Assembly (NCBI GenBank): GCA_038117265.1
Contig: JAYOFO010000001.1
Location: 1-64,000, forward strand
DNA length: 64,000 nt
Origin: JAYPUG01 sp038117265
GTDB taxonomy: Bacteria > Pseudomonadota > Alphaproteobacteria > UBA6615
Direction: 5' to 3'
The translations under genes and the position numbers were made by a program. Under the pieces are notes generated by a model, which saw nothing but the letters and a program-made list of their open reading frames with translations, was not told the origin of the DNA and ran no database searches. This document shows, one piece after another, positions 18,035-29,001 of this stretch (its first letter is position 1; each line of letters opens with the position of its first letter).

Positions 18035-18544
18035 TCAGAACGGCGAGTTCTGTGCCGCGATCATCCCGTAGAGCATCGGGATCGAAAGCAGGGTGTTGGT
18101 GCGCGAGAACAGCATCGCCGTCCGCGCGGCCTTGGGCTTGCGCTCGGCCGGCGCATCGATGATGCCCAGCGCGATCTTCTGGTTTGGCCAGATCACGAAC
18201 CAGACATTGAAGGCCATGATCAGTCCGAACCACATGGCGATGCCGATCATCGCGCTGACGAAGTTGCCGTCGCTGAGGCCGATGGCAAGCCAGTCGCCCA
18301 GCGTGCCCTGCATCCAGGCGAGGATCAGGCCCCACAGGACGGTGGAGGCCGCACCCCAGCGGAACCAGAACAGCACGGCCGGTGCAATGTGCTTGCCGAT
18401 GGCCGGTTTCAGCTCGTCGGGGATCTTCGGCATGGTCGGCACCTGAACGAAGTTCAGATACCAGAGCAGGCCGATCCACATGACGCCGCTGACGACGTGA
18501 AGCCAACGGACGAGATGCAGGAGGAAAGGATCGTCGATCATCAT
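18035..18544 (-). CDS. Membrane protein resembling the urate hydroxylase PuuD N-terminal domain
   Basis: 169-residue membrane protein with about four hydrophobic helices. The N-terminal LLHLVRWLHVVSGVMWIGLL, with spaced His residues and a WIG motif, resembles the membrane domain of PuuD-type (urate oxidase N-terminal) proteins, which are cytochrome-like. The C-terminal cytochrome c domain of full PuuD is absent, so this short form may have another redox or structural role. The ribosome site GGAAGGGAG lies just upstream. A 31-codon membrane microgene precedes it by 21 nt, probably in one unit. Confidence 0.6.
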   Translation of the reverse strand: MMIDDPFLLHLVRWLHVVSGVMWIGLLWYLNFVQVPTMPKIPDELKPAIGKHIAPAVLFWFRWGAASTVLWGLILAWMQGTLGDWLAIGLSDGNFVSAMIGIAMWFGLIMAFNVWFVIWPNQKIALGIIDAPAERKPKAARTAMLFSRTNTLLSIPMLYGMIAAQNSPF

Positions 18545-18565
18545 TGGTCGTTCTCCCTTCCGGCT

Positions 18566-18661
18566 TTAGCTGGCGATGCCCTGCGCCACGAGCACCATGA
18601 TGACGGTCAGGACGACCCCCATCACGACGGTCATGTGCAGCGATTCCAACGGGTTTTTCAT
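18566..18661 (-). CDS. 31-residue single-span membrane microprotein
   Basis: Short frame on the minus strand: ATG at 18661, TAA at 18566-18568. It is preceded by a very strong ribosome site (AGAGGGGG, about 6 nt before the ATG). The product starts MKNPLESLHMTVVMG and continues as one hydrophobic helix (about 9-28, Val/Leu/Met-rich) ending GIAS. It lies 21 nt upstream of the PuuD-like membrane gene in the same direction, as small accessory subunits of membrane complexes often do. No family is recognised; the coding call rests on the ribosome site, hydrophobicity and context. Confidence 0.6.
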   Translation of the reverse strand: MKNPLESLHMTVVMGVVLTVIMVLVAQGIAS

Positions 18662-18760
18662 GGTATTCCCCCTCTAGAAGACCCGAATCACTTTATAGCA
18701 AATTCGCCGCGTCGCACCTATGCGAACTAAAAAGCAAATATTTCAGTCAGGTAATCCCGT

Positions 18761-19600
18761 ATGTCTGAAAGTGAAGGCGCCCGGTACTGCCTCGACGAAG
18801 TCCGCCGACACGACCATGACCGCTACCTCGCGGCGCTGTTCCTGCGCCCCGATGTGCGCGACGACGCCTTCGCGCTGCTGGCGTTCAACGTCGAGATCGC
18901 ACGCACGCGCGAGATCGTCAGCGAGCCGCTGCTCGGCCAGATCCGCCTGCAATGGTGGCGCGATGTGCTCGACGAGATCTCGCGGGGAGAGCGCCGCGCG
19001 CATCCCGTGGTCGCGTCGCTGGCCGATGCGATGGGGCGTCACGGGCTCGACCGGGCATCCCTCGGCGCGATGATCGATGCGCGCGAGGTGGACCTCGACG
19101 ACACGCCGCCGCCCGACCTTGCCGCGCTCGAGGCCTATGCGCGCGACACGTCGGGAAACCTCTCGGCGCTGCTCATGGACATCCAGGGCGGCGGGGCGGC
19201 CGCGCGGGAGGCGGCGCTGTCGATCGGAACGGCCTGGGCGCTCGTCGGGCTGGCCCGGGCCGTGGCGTTCCACGCCCAGACCCAGCGGCTCTACATTCCC
19301 GACGCGCTCCTGACCGCCCACGAGGTGGAACGCCGCAGGCTCCTCGACCTGAAGCCGTCTGCCGCGCTCAACCGCGCCGTTGCCGAGATCGTCGCGCGCG
19401 CGCGCGAACTGCTGGCGGAGGCGCGGGCCGCTTCGCCGGGCCTGTCGAAGGCCGAGCGGCGGGGGCTGCTGCTGGCGAGCCTGGCCGAGCGCTACATCGC
19501 CGACATGGCGCGGGTGGATTTCGATCCGTTCGCGTTTCCTGCCGAACAGCCGGCCCGCGCGTTGCGGCTCGCCTGGGCCGCGTGGCGGGGCCGCTATTGA
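18761..19600 (+). CDS. Squalene/phytoene synthase-family protein (NDUFAF6-like)
   Basis: 279-residue protein with the all-helical prenyl synthase fold. The N-terminal stretch ALLAFNVEIARTREIVSEPL followed by GQIRLQWWRD is the pattern of the NDUFAF6 subgroup rather than of carotenoid or hopanoid enzymes. The Asp-rich DxxxD catalytic motifs are not intact: the region AMIDAREVDLDD has the subgroup form. A complex I assembly or membrane role is therefore more likely than terpene synthesis. A gene for an NDUFAF3-type protein lies just upstream. Its stop is 3 nt from the converging VOC gene. Confidence 0.8.
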   Translation: MSESEGARYCLDEVRRHDHDRYLAALFLRPDVRDDAFALLAFNVEIARTREIVSEPLLGQIRLQWWRDVLDEISRGERRAHPVVASLADAMGRHGLDRASLGAMIDAREVDLDDTPPPDLAALEAYARDTSGNLSALLMDIQGGGAAAREAALSIGTAWALVGLARAVAFHAQTQRLYIPDALLTAHEVERRRLLDLKPSAALNRAVAEIVARARELLAEARAASPGLSKAERRGLLLASLAERYIADMARVDFDPFAFPAEQPARALRLAWAAWRGRY

Positions 19601-19603
19601 GGC

Positions 19604-20029
19604 TCAATCGGGGTCGCACGGTCCCTTGAGTTCGACGATGTTGCCTTCGGGATCGCGGATATAGACGCTCGGGCCGGTGCCTTCGGCGCCGTAGCGCGGG
19701 CCTTCCTCGACGATCTCCAGCCCGTTCTCCGCGATCCAGGCGTGCAGCGCCGCCTCGTCGAATTCCGCGATCTGGATGGCGAAATGGTCGAGGTTGCGCC
19801 CCTCGGACCCCGGTGCGGTGCCGCCGCGACGGCCGAGCACGCCGTCGACCGCGATCAGGTCGATCAGGTGGCTGCCGGCGCGAAGCTGCAGCAGGTCGAG
19901 CTTCTTGTTGTGCCGGTCGACGGTGCAGCCGAGCAGGTCGCGGTAGAACTGGGCCATGGCGTCCTGGTCGACGCAGCGGATCACCACATGGTCGAGTCCC
20001 AGCATCTCGATCGGTGCGCGCGTGCCCAT
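19604..20029 (-). CDS. VOC family protein (glyoxalase/dioxygenase fold)
   Basis: 141-residue vicinal oxygen chelate protein with two beta-alpha-beta-beta-beta modules. GLDHVVIRCVDQDAMAQFY opens the first, and RNLDHFAIQIAEF the second, ending in YIRDPEGNIVELKG. His in DHV, His in DHFA and Glu in NIVELKG are the likely metal ligands. The reaction is not predictable. It lies downstream of a second, related VOC gene on the same strand, probably a tandem duplicate. Confidence 0.85.
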   Translation of the reverse strand: MGTRAPIEMLGLDHVVIRCVDQDAMAQFYRDLLGCTVDRHNKKLDLLQLRAGSHLIDLIAVDGVLGRRGGTAPGSEGRNLDHFAIQIAEFDEAALHAWIAENGLEIVEEGPRYGAEGTGPSVYIRDPEGNIVELKGPCDPD

Positions 20030-20052
20030 GGTCGTGTCTCCGTCCCGTTCGT

Positions 20053-20487
20053 TCAGTTGTAGGCGGGATCGGGCGGGCCCTTGAGCTCGACCGTGTTGCC
20101 CTCGGGATCCTTGATGTGGATTCCCGGGCCTTCGCCCTCCGCGCCGCCGCGGATGATGGTGGAACCGAGTTCCACCCCGTGTCGCGACAGGTAGGTGCGG
20201 ATCGCGTCGTCGTCATAGGGCACAACCTGGAGGGCGAAGTGATCCATGTTGTGGCCGTTCTTGCCCGGAGCCGGCCCGCCCTTGCGCCCGGACGGCTCGT
20301 CGACCGGCATCAGGTCGACGATGTGGCTGCCCACCCGCACCTGGTAGAGGCCGATCTCGGTGTCCTCCTCCTGGATCGTGCCGCCCAGCACGTCGCAGTA
20401 GAAGCGCTTCAGCGCCGCCAGGTCGCGGCAGCGGATGACGACATGGTCGAGACCTTTCAGGGAGAAGGGGGCGCTGTTCTCGCTCAT
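20053..20487 (-). CDS. VOC family protein, paralogue of the neighbouring gene
   Basis: 144-residue VOC protein. LKGLDHVVIRCRDLAALKRFY opens module 1, and NMDHFALQVVPYDD opens module 2, ending HIKDPEGNTVELKGPPDP. It is clearly similar to the 19604-20029 product throughout and has the same putative His/His/Glu ligands. The start at 20487 has a GGAGGAAAG ribosome site, and its ATG overlaps the stop of the upstream methyltransferase (ATGA), so the two are translationally coupled. The substrate is unknown. Confidence 0.87.
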   Translation of the reverse strand: MSENSAPFSLKGLDHVVIRCRDLAALKRFYCDVLGGTIQEEDTEIGLYQVRVGSHIVDLMPVDEPSGRKGGPAPGKNGHNMDHFALQVVPYDDDAIRTYLSRHGVELGSTIIRGGAEGEGPGIHIKDPEGNTVELKGPPDPAYN

Positions 20488-21113
20488 TGTGCTTTCCTCC
20501 GGGCCCGCAGGCGAATCACGGCGGCCGGTCCGCCGTGCCGTTCGCTGGCGGGCAGTTCGGTCCTGAGCGCCTCCAGGTGCGCGATGTCCATCAGGTCCGC
20601 GAAGTCGTCGCGTAGCCGGTCTTCGGTGAACATCATCGCAGGGTCCTTGGGGCCGCCCTTGCCGTAGCCGATATGTTCGGGCGTAAAGCCCTCCAGAAGC
20701 AAGAGGCCGCCGGGCTTCAGGGTGCGGGCGATCGTCCGGTGGATCACGGCCCGGTCGTCGTCGGGCACGTGCAAGAAGGCCGAGATCGCCAGGTCGAAGG
20801 CGCCCACGGGCGCGTCCCAGTCGCGCAGATCGGCGATTTCGATGCTCAGCTCGACTACGCGTTCCGCGGCCAGCCGGCGGGCCTTTTCGGCGCCGACGGG
20901 AGAGGCGTCGACCGTGGTCACCGCGCAGCCGCGCGCGGCCAGCCAGACCCCGTTGCGGCCCTCGCCGTCGCCCGGAACGAACGCCGACATGCACGGCCGG
21001 ATCAGACCGGCGTTCGCCGCCAGCCAGACATTGGGCTCCTGGCCGAAGACGTAATCGTCGCCGACATAGCGTTCGTCCCAGATGGATTTGGGGTCGTCGC
21101 GGTGCGCGGCCAT
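20484..21113 (-). CDS. Class I SAM-dependent methyltransferase
   Basis: 209-residue methyltransferase with a Rossmann-like fold. The N-terminus SIWDERYVGDDYVFGQEPN resembles the TehB/thiopurine-type small-molecule methyltransferases. Motif I is VPGDGEGRNGVWLA, then VDASPVG with the acidic SAM-ribose ligand, then motif IV FDLAISAFLHVP. The start is the ATG at 21113, since the 40 residues upstream come from the trmFO region and look random. It is coupled to the VOC gene, so it may act on the same compound (inference). Confidence 0.85.
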   Translation of the reverse strand: MAAHRDDPKSIWDERYVGDDYVFGQEPNVWLAANAGLIRPCMSAFVPGDGEGRNGVWLAARGCAVTTVDASPVGAEKARRLAAERVVELSIEIADLRDWDAPVGAFDLAISAFLHVPDDDRAVIHRTIARTLKPGGLLLLEGFTPEHIGYGKGGPKDPAMMFTEDRLRDDFADLMDIAHLEALRTELPASERHGGPAAVIRLRARRKAQ

Positions 21114-21117
21114 CGTC

Positions 21118-22506
21118 CTACTCCGCCGCCGCGTTGATCTCGCCGTTCGTCCATGCGGCGATGTCGGACAGGGCGCGACGCGCCATCGCCTGCTTGCGCG
21201 CCACCTTGCGTTCCTTGCGCTTGATGCCGGCAAGCGTGCCCTCGTCGAGCGGCGGGAACAGCCCGAAATTGACGTTCATCGGCTGGAAGGTTTCGTCGTC
21301 GGCCCCGCCGGTGACATGGGCCAGCAGCGCGCCATGGGCCGTCGTGACGGGCGGCGTCTCGACGACATCGCCCAGCCGCTCCGCCGCCGCGAAGCGGCCG
21401 GCGAGCAGCCCCGAGGCCGCGCTTTCCACATACCCCTCGACGCCGGTGACCTGGCCGGCAAAGCGCAGCCGCGGCTGGGCCTTCAGGCGCAGGGTCGCGT
21501 CGAGCACGCGCGGCGAATTCATGAAGGTGTTGCGGTGGATGCCGCCCAGTCGCGCGAACTCGGCACCCTCGAGCCCCGGAATCGTGCGGAACACCGCCTG
21601 CTGGTCGCCGTAGCGCATCTTGGTCTGGAAGCCGACCATGTTGAACAGGGTGCCCAGCGTATTGTCCTGGCGCAGCTGCACCACGGCGTGGGGGCGCGAT
21701 CCGTCATGGGCGTTGGTCAGCCCGACCGGCTTCATCGGCCCGAAGCGCAGCGTCTCGCGCCCGCGCGCCGCCATCACCTCGATCGGCAGGCAGCCCTCGA
21801 AATAGGGGGTGTCGCGCTCCCACTCGCGGAAGTCGACCTTGTCAGCGGCGCGCAGCGCGTCGATGAAGGCCTCGAACTGCGCCGCGTCCATCGGGCAGTT
21901 GATGTAGTCCTTGCCCGTCCCGCCGGGGCCGGGCTTGTCGTAGCGCGACTGGAACCACGCCTTCGACATGTCGATCGAGTCCGCGTGCACGATAGGTGCG
22001 ATCGCGTCGAAGAAGGCCAGATTCTTCTCGCCGGTGAGCGCCCCGATCGCGTCCGAGAGCGCCGGCGAGGTGAGGGGGCCTGTGGCGACGATCACGCTGT
22101 CCCAGTCGGCCGGCGGCAGGCCCGCGACCTCGCCGCGCACGATCTCGACCAGCGGGTGCGTGGACAGGAGCTCGGTCACCCGGTCCGCGAAGCCCTCGCG
22201 GTCGACAGCCAGCGCACCGCCCGCCGGCACCTTGTTCATGTCGGCCGCGGCCATGACCAGCGAGCCCAGCATGCGCATCTCGGCGTGCAGCACGCCGACG
22301 GCGTTGTTCTCGGCATCGTCGGAACGGAACGAGTTGGAGCAGACCAGCTCGGCCAGCCGGTCGGTCTGGTGCGCGTCGGTGGCCCGCTCGGGCCGCATCT
22401 CGTGCAGGATCGCGGGCACGCCGGCGCGCGCCAGCTGCCAGGCCGCCTCGCTGCCCGCGAGGCCGCCGCCGATCACGTGTACCGGTGCGGGACGATCCGA
22501 AGCCAT
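21118..22506 (-). CDS. trmFO: Methylene-THF-dependent tRNA (uracil-54-C5)-methyltransferase
   Basis: 462-residue FAD and folate-dependent enzyme that makes m5U54 (T54) in the T-loop of tRNA. The start at 22506 (MASDRPAPVHVIGGG) follows a GGAGGAC ribosome site; the long upstream extension is a shadow of the gene on the other strand. Features: the dinucleotide motif GGGLAGSEAAWQLA (about 13-26), CSNSFRSDDAENNAVG near 57, YDKPGPGGTGKDYINCPM near 190, and the C-terminal QPMNVNFGLFPP. It has the usual family length. Confidence 0.95.
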   Translation of the reverse strand: MASDRPAPVHVIGGGLAGSEAAWQLARAGVPAILHEMRPERATDAHQTDRLAELVCSNSFRSDDAENNAVGVLHAEMRMLGSLVMAAADMNKVPAGGALAVDREGFADRVTELLSTHPLVEIVRGEVAGLPPADWDSVIVATGPLTSPALSDAIGALTGEKNLAFFDAIAPIVHADSIDMSKAWFQSRYDKPGPGGTGKDYINCPMDAAQFEAFIDALRAADKVDFREWERDTPYFEGCLPIEVMAARGRETLRFGPMKPVGLTNAHDGSRPHAVVQLRQDNTLGTLFNMVGFQTKMRYGDQQAVFRTIPGLEGAEFARLGGIHRNTFMNSPRVLDATLRLKAQPRLRFAGQVTGVEGYVESAASGLLAGRFAAAERLGDVVETPPVTTAHGALLAHVTGGADDETFQPMNVNFGLFPPLDEGTLAGIKRKERKVARKQAMARRALSDIAAWTNGEINAAAE

Positions 22507-22623
22507 GTCCTCCACATAGCGGTCTCCCGGGGCGAAGGCAATCGAGCCGGGAAACGTGAATTGACGGTGCGCGCGGTGCGGTGCGAGGCTTCTCGAACCA
22601 TCCACGCGCGGGGGAGGCACCCG

Positions 22624-23439
22624 ATGCGCATGTCCGGTTTCCTCGCGGCCATCGCCGCAACGTCGTTCCTGCTGGGCCCGGGCGTCGTGACGCCGGCACA
22701 GGCCGAGCCGCAGATGCTCGGGGTGATCGTGACCGCCACGCCGGTGCCCCTGCAATGTGCGGGCGGCGAATGCAGCGCCGAGCTCACCTCGATCTGCCTG
22801 CACCAGGCGCGCGCGACCCCGATCCGCGGCTATCCGTATACGGCGTTCGATGCGGACGCGATCGCTGTGACGGCGCGCGAGGCGTCCGGGCGCACCGTGT
22901 CGCTTCCGGCCGGCGAAGTGCTGCGCTTCGCCGCGGCGCGCGGCTTCTCGACGGTGCGCGTCAGCCTCGCCGCCGATGTGCTGGCCGCACGCGGGCTGCA
23001 CGACGTCGCCGTCCGGGTCGAGCGGCCGCTGACCCTGGTGCCGGCTGCCGAGCCCGGCCCCGGCGACACCGACCCGTTGACCGAGACCGACGTCGCGCTC
23101 GGCGCGGGCCCGCTACGCACAGCCGCCAAGGCCATCGTCGACCGCGACACTGACACCATGCATGCGAGCCAGGTGCTGGCGCGGATGATCGATGCGTTGC
23201 CGAAATGGGGCCGCGCCGAAACCGGTGGGCGCGCCGCGCTGTGGGAGACCGCGGCCGCGGCCCACGCGTCGAGCTATTCGCGCACCGGGGTGCACCGGGC
23301 GCGCACCGCCTACAACCGCTGCTACCGGACGACCCGGATCGGCGACAAGACCCTGCGTGGCTGCCTCGCCGAGGGCCATGACGACTTCGTGCGCGACCTC
23401 AACGTCAGATACTGGGACGCGGTGAAGGCCGGCTTCTGA
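22624..23439 (+). CDS. Secreted protein of unknown function
   Basis: 271-residue protein with a clear Sec signal peptide (about 1-28, ending AQA before EPQMLG). The mature part has Cys pairs (CAGGEC near 41, CLHQ, then NRCYRT and RGCLAEG late in the chain) that may form disulphides. It diverges from trmFO with about 115 nt between them, and a GGGGGAGGC ribosome site precedes the ATG. No family is recognised. The C-terminal half (about 175-271) is helical and ends DLNVRYWDAVKAGF. Confidence 0.75.
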   Translation: MRMSGFLAAIAATSFLLGPGVVTPAQAEPQMLGVIVTATPVPLQCAGGECSAELTSICLHQARATPIRGYPYTAFDADAIAVTAREASGRTVSLPAGEVLRFAAARGFSTVRVSLAADVLAARGLHDVAVRVERPLTLVPAAEPGPGDTDPLTETDVALGAGPLRTAAKAIVDRDTDTMHASQVLARMIDALPKWGRAETGGRAALWETAAAAHASSYSRTGVHRARTAYNRCYRTTRIGDKTLRGCLAEGHDDFVRDLNVRYWDAVKAGF

Positions 23440-23441
23440 AC

Positions 23442-23458
23442 GCCGGCGCCCCGCCGGC
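23442..23458 (+). terminator. Possible terminator after the secreted-protein gene
   Basis: Six-bp stem GCCGGC / GCCGGC with a short GCCCC loop directly after the stop, followed by TTGCACTTTT. The stem is short, so confidence is modest. Confidence 0.4.
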
Positions 23459-23509
23459 TTGCACTTTTGTCGCACTGTCGCGGCGCGGCTGGCCGGATAA
23501 CATGACGGC

Positions 23510-24556
23510 ATGAAGTTCGGCCTGTTCATGCTGCCCTGATTCCGCGAGGGCGTGGCCCCGTCGCTGGCGCGGTTCTACGACGAGATGTCGGAGCTGGTCC
23601 GGCTGGCCGACCGGTCGGGCTGGGACCGGGCCTGGATCTCCGAGCATCACTTCCACTATTACGGCGGCGCCACGCCGAACCCGGCGATCCAGCTCGCGGC
23701 CTGGGCGCGCGAGACCGAGCGCATCCGCAACGGCCCGGCGATCTCGCTGATGCCGCTGCGCAACCCGCTGCACGTCGCCGAGGACTATGCCGTCGTCGAC
23801 CAGCTCTCGGGCGGGCGCCTCGACTTCGGGATCGGGCGCGGCTATCTGCCCCACGAGTTCGAGGGGCACGGGCTCGACGCCGATGCGGTCAGCGCCATGC
23901 GCGAGGAGGGGTTCGAGATCATCCGCCGCGCCTGGTCGGGCGAGACCTTCGCCCATCGCGGGCCGCACTATCGGTTTCCCAAACTCAGGCTGCATCCGCT
24001 GCCGGCACAGGCCGAGGTGCCGATCTGGGTCGCGGCCTCGCGCACCCGCGACAGCTTCGAATGGGCGGGGCGCAACGGCTTCAACATAATGCTCAACCAG
24101 TACCCGGTCTCGCCCGAGGAATCGCGCGAGCGGTTCGGCTGGTACCTCGACGCCTGGGCCGAGGCCGGCCACCCGGCGGGCGGGCACGAGGCGATGATGT
24201 CGGTGTTCCTCCACATCGCCGACAGCGAGGAACAGGCGGTCGCCGAGGCCCGCCGCGCGGTGCAGGAGCATGCCAACCTATTCCGCCTGCTGTTCGCCGG
24301 CGACCAATGGAACGAGGACTATGCCGGCGACGAGAGCGTGTTCGACTTCCTGGCGCCCGACGGCGACATCCTGGCGATGTTTCGCGCACGCACGTGCATC
24401 GGCACGGCCGAGCAGGTGATCGAGCGGATCGAGCGCTATCGCGACTGGGGCTTCACCGAGATGAGCTTCATCGTGCGCACGGGCGAGCTGTCCCACCAAC
24501 AGGCGCTGGCCACGATGGCCCGGTTCAACGACGAGGTGCTGCCGGCGTTCCGGTAG
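23510..24556 (+). pseudogene. Luciferase-like (LLM) flavin oxidoreductase with in-frame TGA at codon 10
   Basis: The family N-terminus is present from the ATG at 23510 (MKFGLFMLP), but codon 10 is TGA (23537-23539), after which the frame continues without error (FREGVAPSLARFYDEM) to a full-length LLM-class protein. Body features: WISEHHFHYYGGA near 43, the flavin/substrate loop GIGRGYLPHEFEGHG, and TCIGTAEQVIERIERYRDWG near the end. A GTG at 23552 could start a 334-residue protein, but it would lack the first strand of the TIM barrel. The stop may be a real nonsense mutation (TGG to TGA fits) or an error; no selenocysteine signal was sought by folding. Confidence 0.75.
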
Positions 24557-24579
24557 GGGCCTCGCCGGGACGGAGTCGA

Positions 24580-24867
24580 TCAGACGCCCTCGACGATCAG
24601 GAACTTGTCGTCGGTTGCGCCCAGTCGGATCGGCAGAATCTCCAAGTATTCCGGCGAGTTGTACCAGGTGCGTGCCGCCTCGGCGTCGGCGAACTCCAGC
24701 ACGATCAGCCGCGACGGGGTCCAGTCTCCCTCGATCACGTCGATGGCGCCGCCGGCGATGATCGGGCGGCCGCCATACTGCTTGAGGGTCGCACCCACCT
24801 TCGCACCGTATGCCTTCATGGCCTCGGGGTCGTGAACGCTGGAATCGACGATAACGTATGCGGGCAT
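24580..24867 (-). CDS. DUF1330 family protein
   Basis: 95-residue ferredoxin-like dimeric alpha/beta-barrel protein. The family pattern is clear: YVIVDSSVHDPEAMKAYGAKV at the start, GGRPIIAGGAIDVIEGDW in the middle, RLIVLEFADAEAARTWYNSPEY near the end. The biochemical role of DUF1330 is not established. It converges with the LLM gene and has about 300 nt of apparently empty sequence upstream. Confidence 0.9.
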   Translation of the reverse strand: MPAYVIVDSSVHDPEAMKAYGAKVGATLKQYGGRPIIAGGAIDVIEGDWTPSRLIVLEFADAEAARTWYNSPEYLEILPIRLGATDDKFLIVEGV

Positions 24868-25169
24868 TCCTACCTCCCCGGATTGTCGTTTCGACTGAGT
24901 GTTCAGGTTTGCACGAAACGCCGCGCTGCGGCGGCACGTATCTCGTTCCGCGGGGTAACGGGCCGGGGTTGCGCCTGAAACCCCGTTTGTGTTGGCGATA
25001 CCGCGCTAATGAATCGGAATGGTCGTAAGTGGGCGCCGGTAAAGCGGGTGTGCATCCTGAAGGCCCTGGACAGGTAGACCCGCTTGAATGCCGCCGCGGG
25101 CACCAAAAATTTGCGTCGTCCGTATACAGAATCACAGCTCTTCAGCGCATCGACGAAACGCCGGATCGG
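24868..25169. other. Intergenic, no gene seen
   Basis: About 300 bases between DUF1330 and the decayed lipoprotein gene. Short frames exist on both strands but show no family pattern, codon bias or ribosome site. It presumably contains the DUF1330 promoter on the minus strand. Confidence 0.5.
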
Positions 25170-25931
25170 TTACCCGTCGTTTGCCCGTTCCGGCACGGAC
25201 AGGACACGCAATGCCTTGGGGTTGCCACTGAAAAGATCGATGGTCCGCACCTGTGCAGAATCGATCTTCAATTCCGTGGCGATCTTGTCTCGATGGACCG
25301 GATCGATCTAGTAGTCCTTCCGAACTTCGTCGGTTTTCAGGTTGGTTCGTCGCGAAATCACATTTCCGATGAATGTGCCTATATAGACAGATTCGCCTGA
25401 CCCTACCTTGAAATGGGGTGCATCCGCATTCACCACATAGGCGGGATCGTCCGGTTTGGGAGGCGGGGGCACAAGCAGCCATGTGTCGAACAGTCGTTCG
25501 AATCCCACGAGCATGAACCGGGCCTGTTCGATGATGCGCACCAGCGTGTAGGTGCCGGGATCGACCGTCACGGCATTCCATACAAGTTCCCCGCCGAAGC
25601 CTTCCTTCCGATCCTCACGGCGTGTCCAGGGAAGCGGAGCGGGCACGACGCTGCGGATACTGTCGCCATCTTCGTCGACGAGACGGTCCCCGGGCCCGAC
25701 GGGGCGCATGTCGAGAAACAGGCCTTAGAAACGTGTCGTCGGATATTCAAGCCCGGGTCCCACTGCCTTGGCTCGGTCCTCGCGGATAATGGCCTCCTCG
25801 ACTGCCCAGTAGACGAGCGCCTTCTTTCCCTGCTCGATGTCTTTCTGGAACTCGACCGCGGCTCAGGAAGCCAGGAGGAGTGCCGATGCCATTAATCCGA
25901 ATGCACGCCAGCCGCCGTGTTTCCGTCGCAT
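25170..25931 (-). pseudogene. Decayed lipoprotein gene with three in-frame stops
   Basis: Starting at the ATG at 25931, one frame reads as a lipoprotein of about 253 codons broken by TGA at codon 23 (25863-25865), TAA at codon 69 (25725-25727) and TAG at codon 208 (25308-25310). The true end is the TAA at 25170-25172. The signal peptide MRRKHGGWRAFGLMASALLLAS is followed by the TGA exactly where the lipobox Cys belongs (LLLAS-stop-AAVEF). Protein-like sequence continues across every stop: IIREDRAKAV, VTVDPGTYTLVRIIEQARF, GSGESVYIGTFIGN, IDPVHRDKIATELKID. The VxPGxY and GExVYIG patterns recall DUF2846-like lipoproteins, a weak match. An intact 133-codon piece (25308-25709) is unlikely to be functional. 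Confidence 0.7.
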
Positions 25932-26012
25932 CAAGCCCACAGTCTCCCCCGAACATCTGATTGTTCTACGGAGCAATGCTACACGCATCGCGGACAATTG
26001 CGATACGCGCGT

Positions 26013-28871
<2,859 letters not shown>

Positions 28872-28972
28872 GGATGCTTCTACGGGCGAGGGTGGGCGGC
28901 GGTTTCGGGCCGCCGCATGCCGGCACCCAAGATGGCGTCACGGGTTAGAAAAAGCCAGTGGACAGCTATCCG

Positions 28973-29001
28973 TTGAATTGAGAACAAAACGTGAATATCA
29001 T
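28973..29001 (+). promoter_or_regulatory. Candidate promoter in the uvrA-ssb intergenic region, toward ssb
   Basis: TTGAAT at 28973-28978 and TATCAT at 28996-29001 are 17 nt apart, about 150 nt ahead of ssb. The LexA-like element falls in the spacer, the usual place for repression. Confidence 0.4.
28982..28996. promoter_or_regulatory. Near-consensus LexA (SOS) box, GAAC-N7-GAAT
   Basis: One mismatch from GAAC-N7-GAAC, the complement of the alphaproteobacterial SOS box GTTC-N7-GTTC. It lies between the divergent DNA-repair genes uvrA and ssb, both SOS-regulated in many bacteria, inside a predicted promoter spacer. Confidence 0.5.

Noticed and set aside
18761..19600. Hopanoid or carotenoid synthesis gene
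   Set aside because: The sequence has the NDUFAF6-type motifs, lacks intact Asp-rich catalytic motifs, and no other hpn or crt genes are near.
21082..22620. Plus-strand frame covering the trmFO region as a 785-residue protein
   Set aside because: Only its last part (from 22624) reads as a real protein with a signal peptide; the rest is the antisense of trmFO.
23537..23539. Selenocysteine or reassigned TGA as an explanation for in-frame stops
   Set aside because: TGA ends many intact genes here (argS, nagZ, secF and others), and the broken genes also carry TAA and TAG, so a single recoding rule does not explain them.
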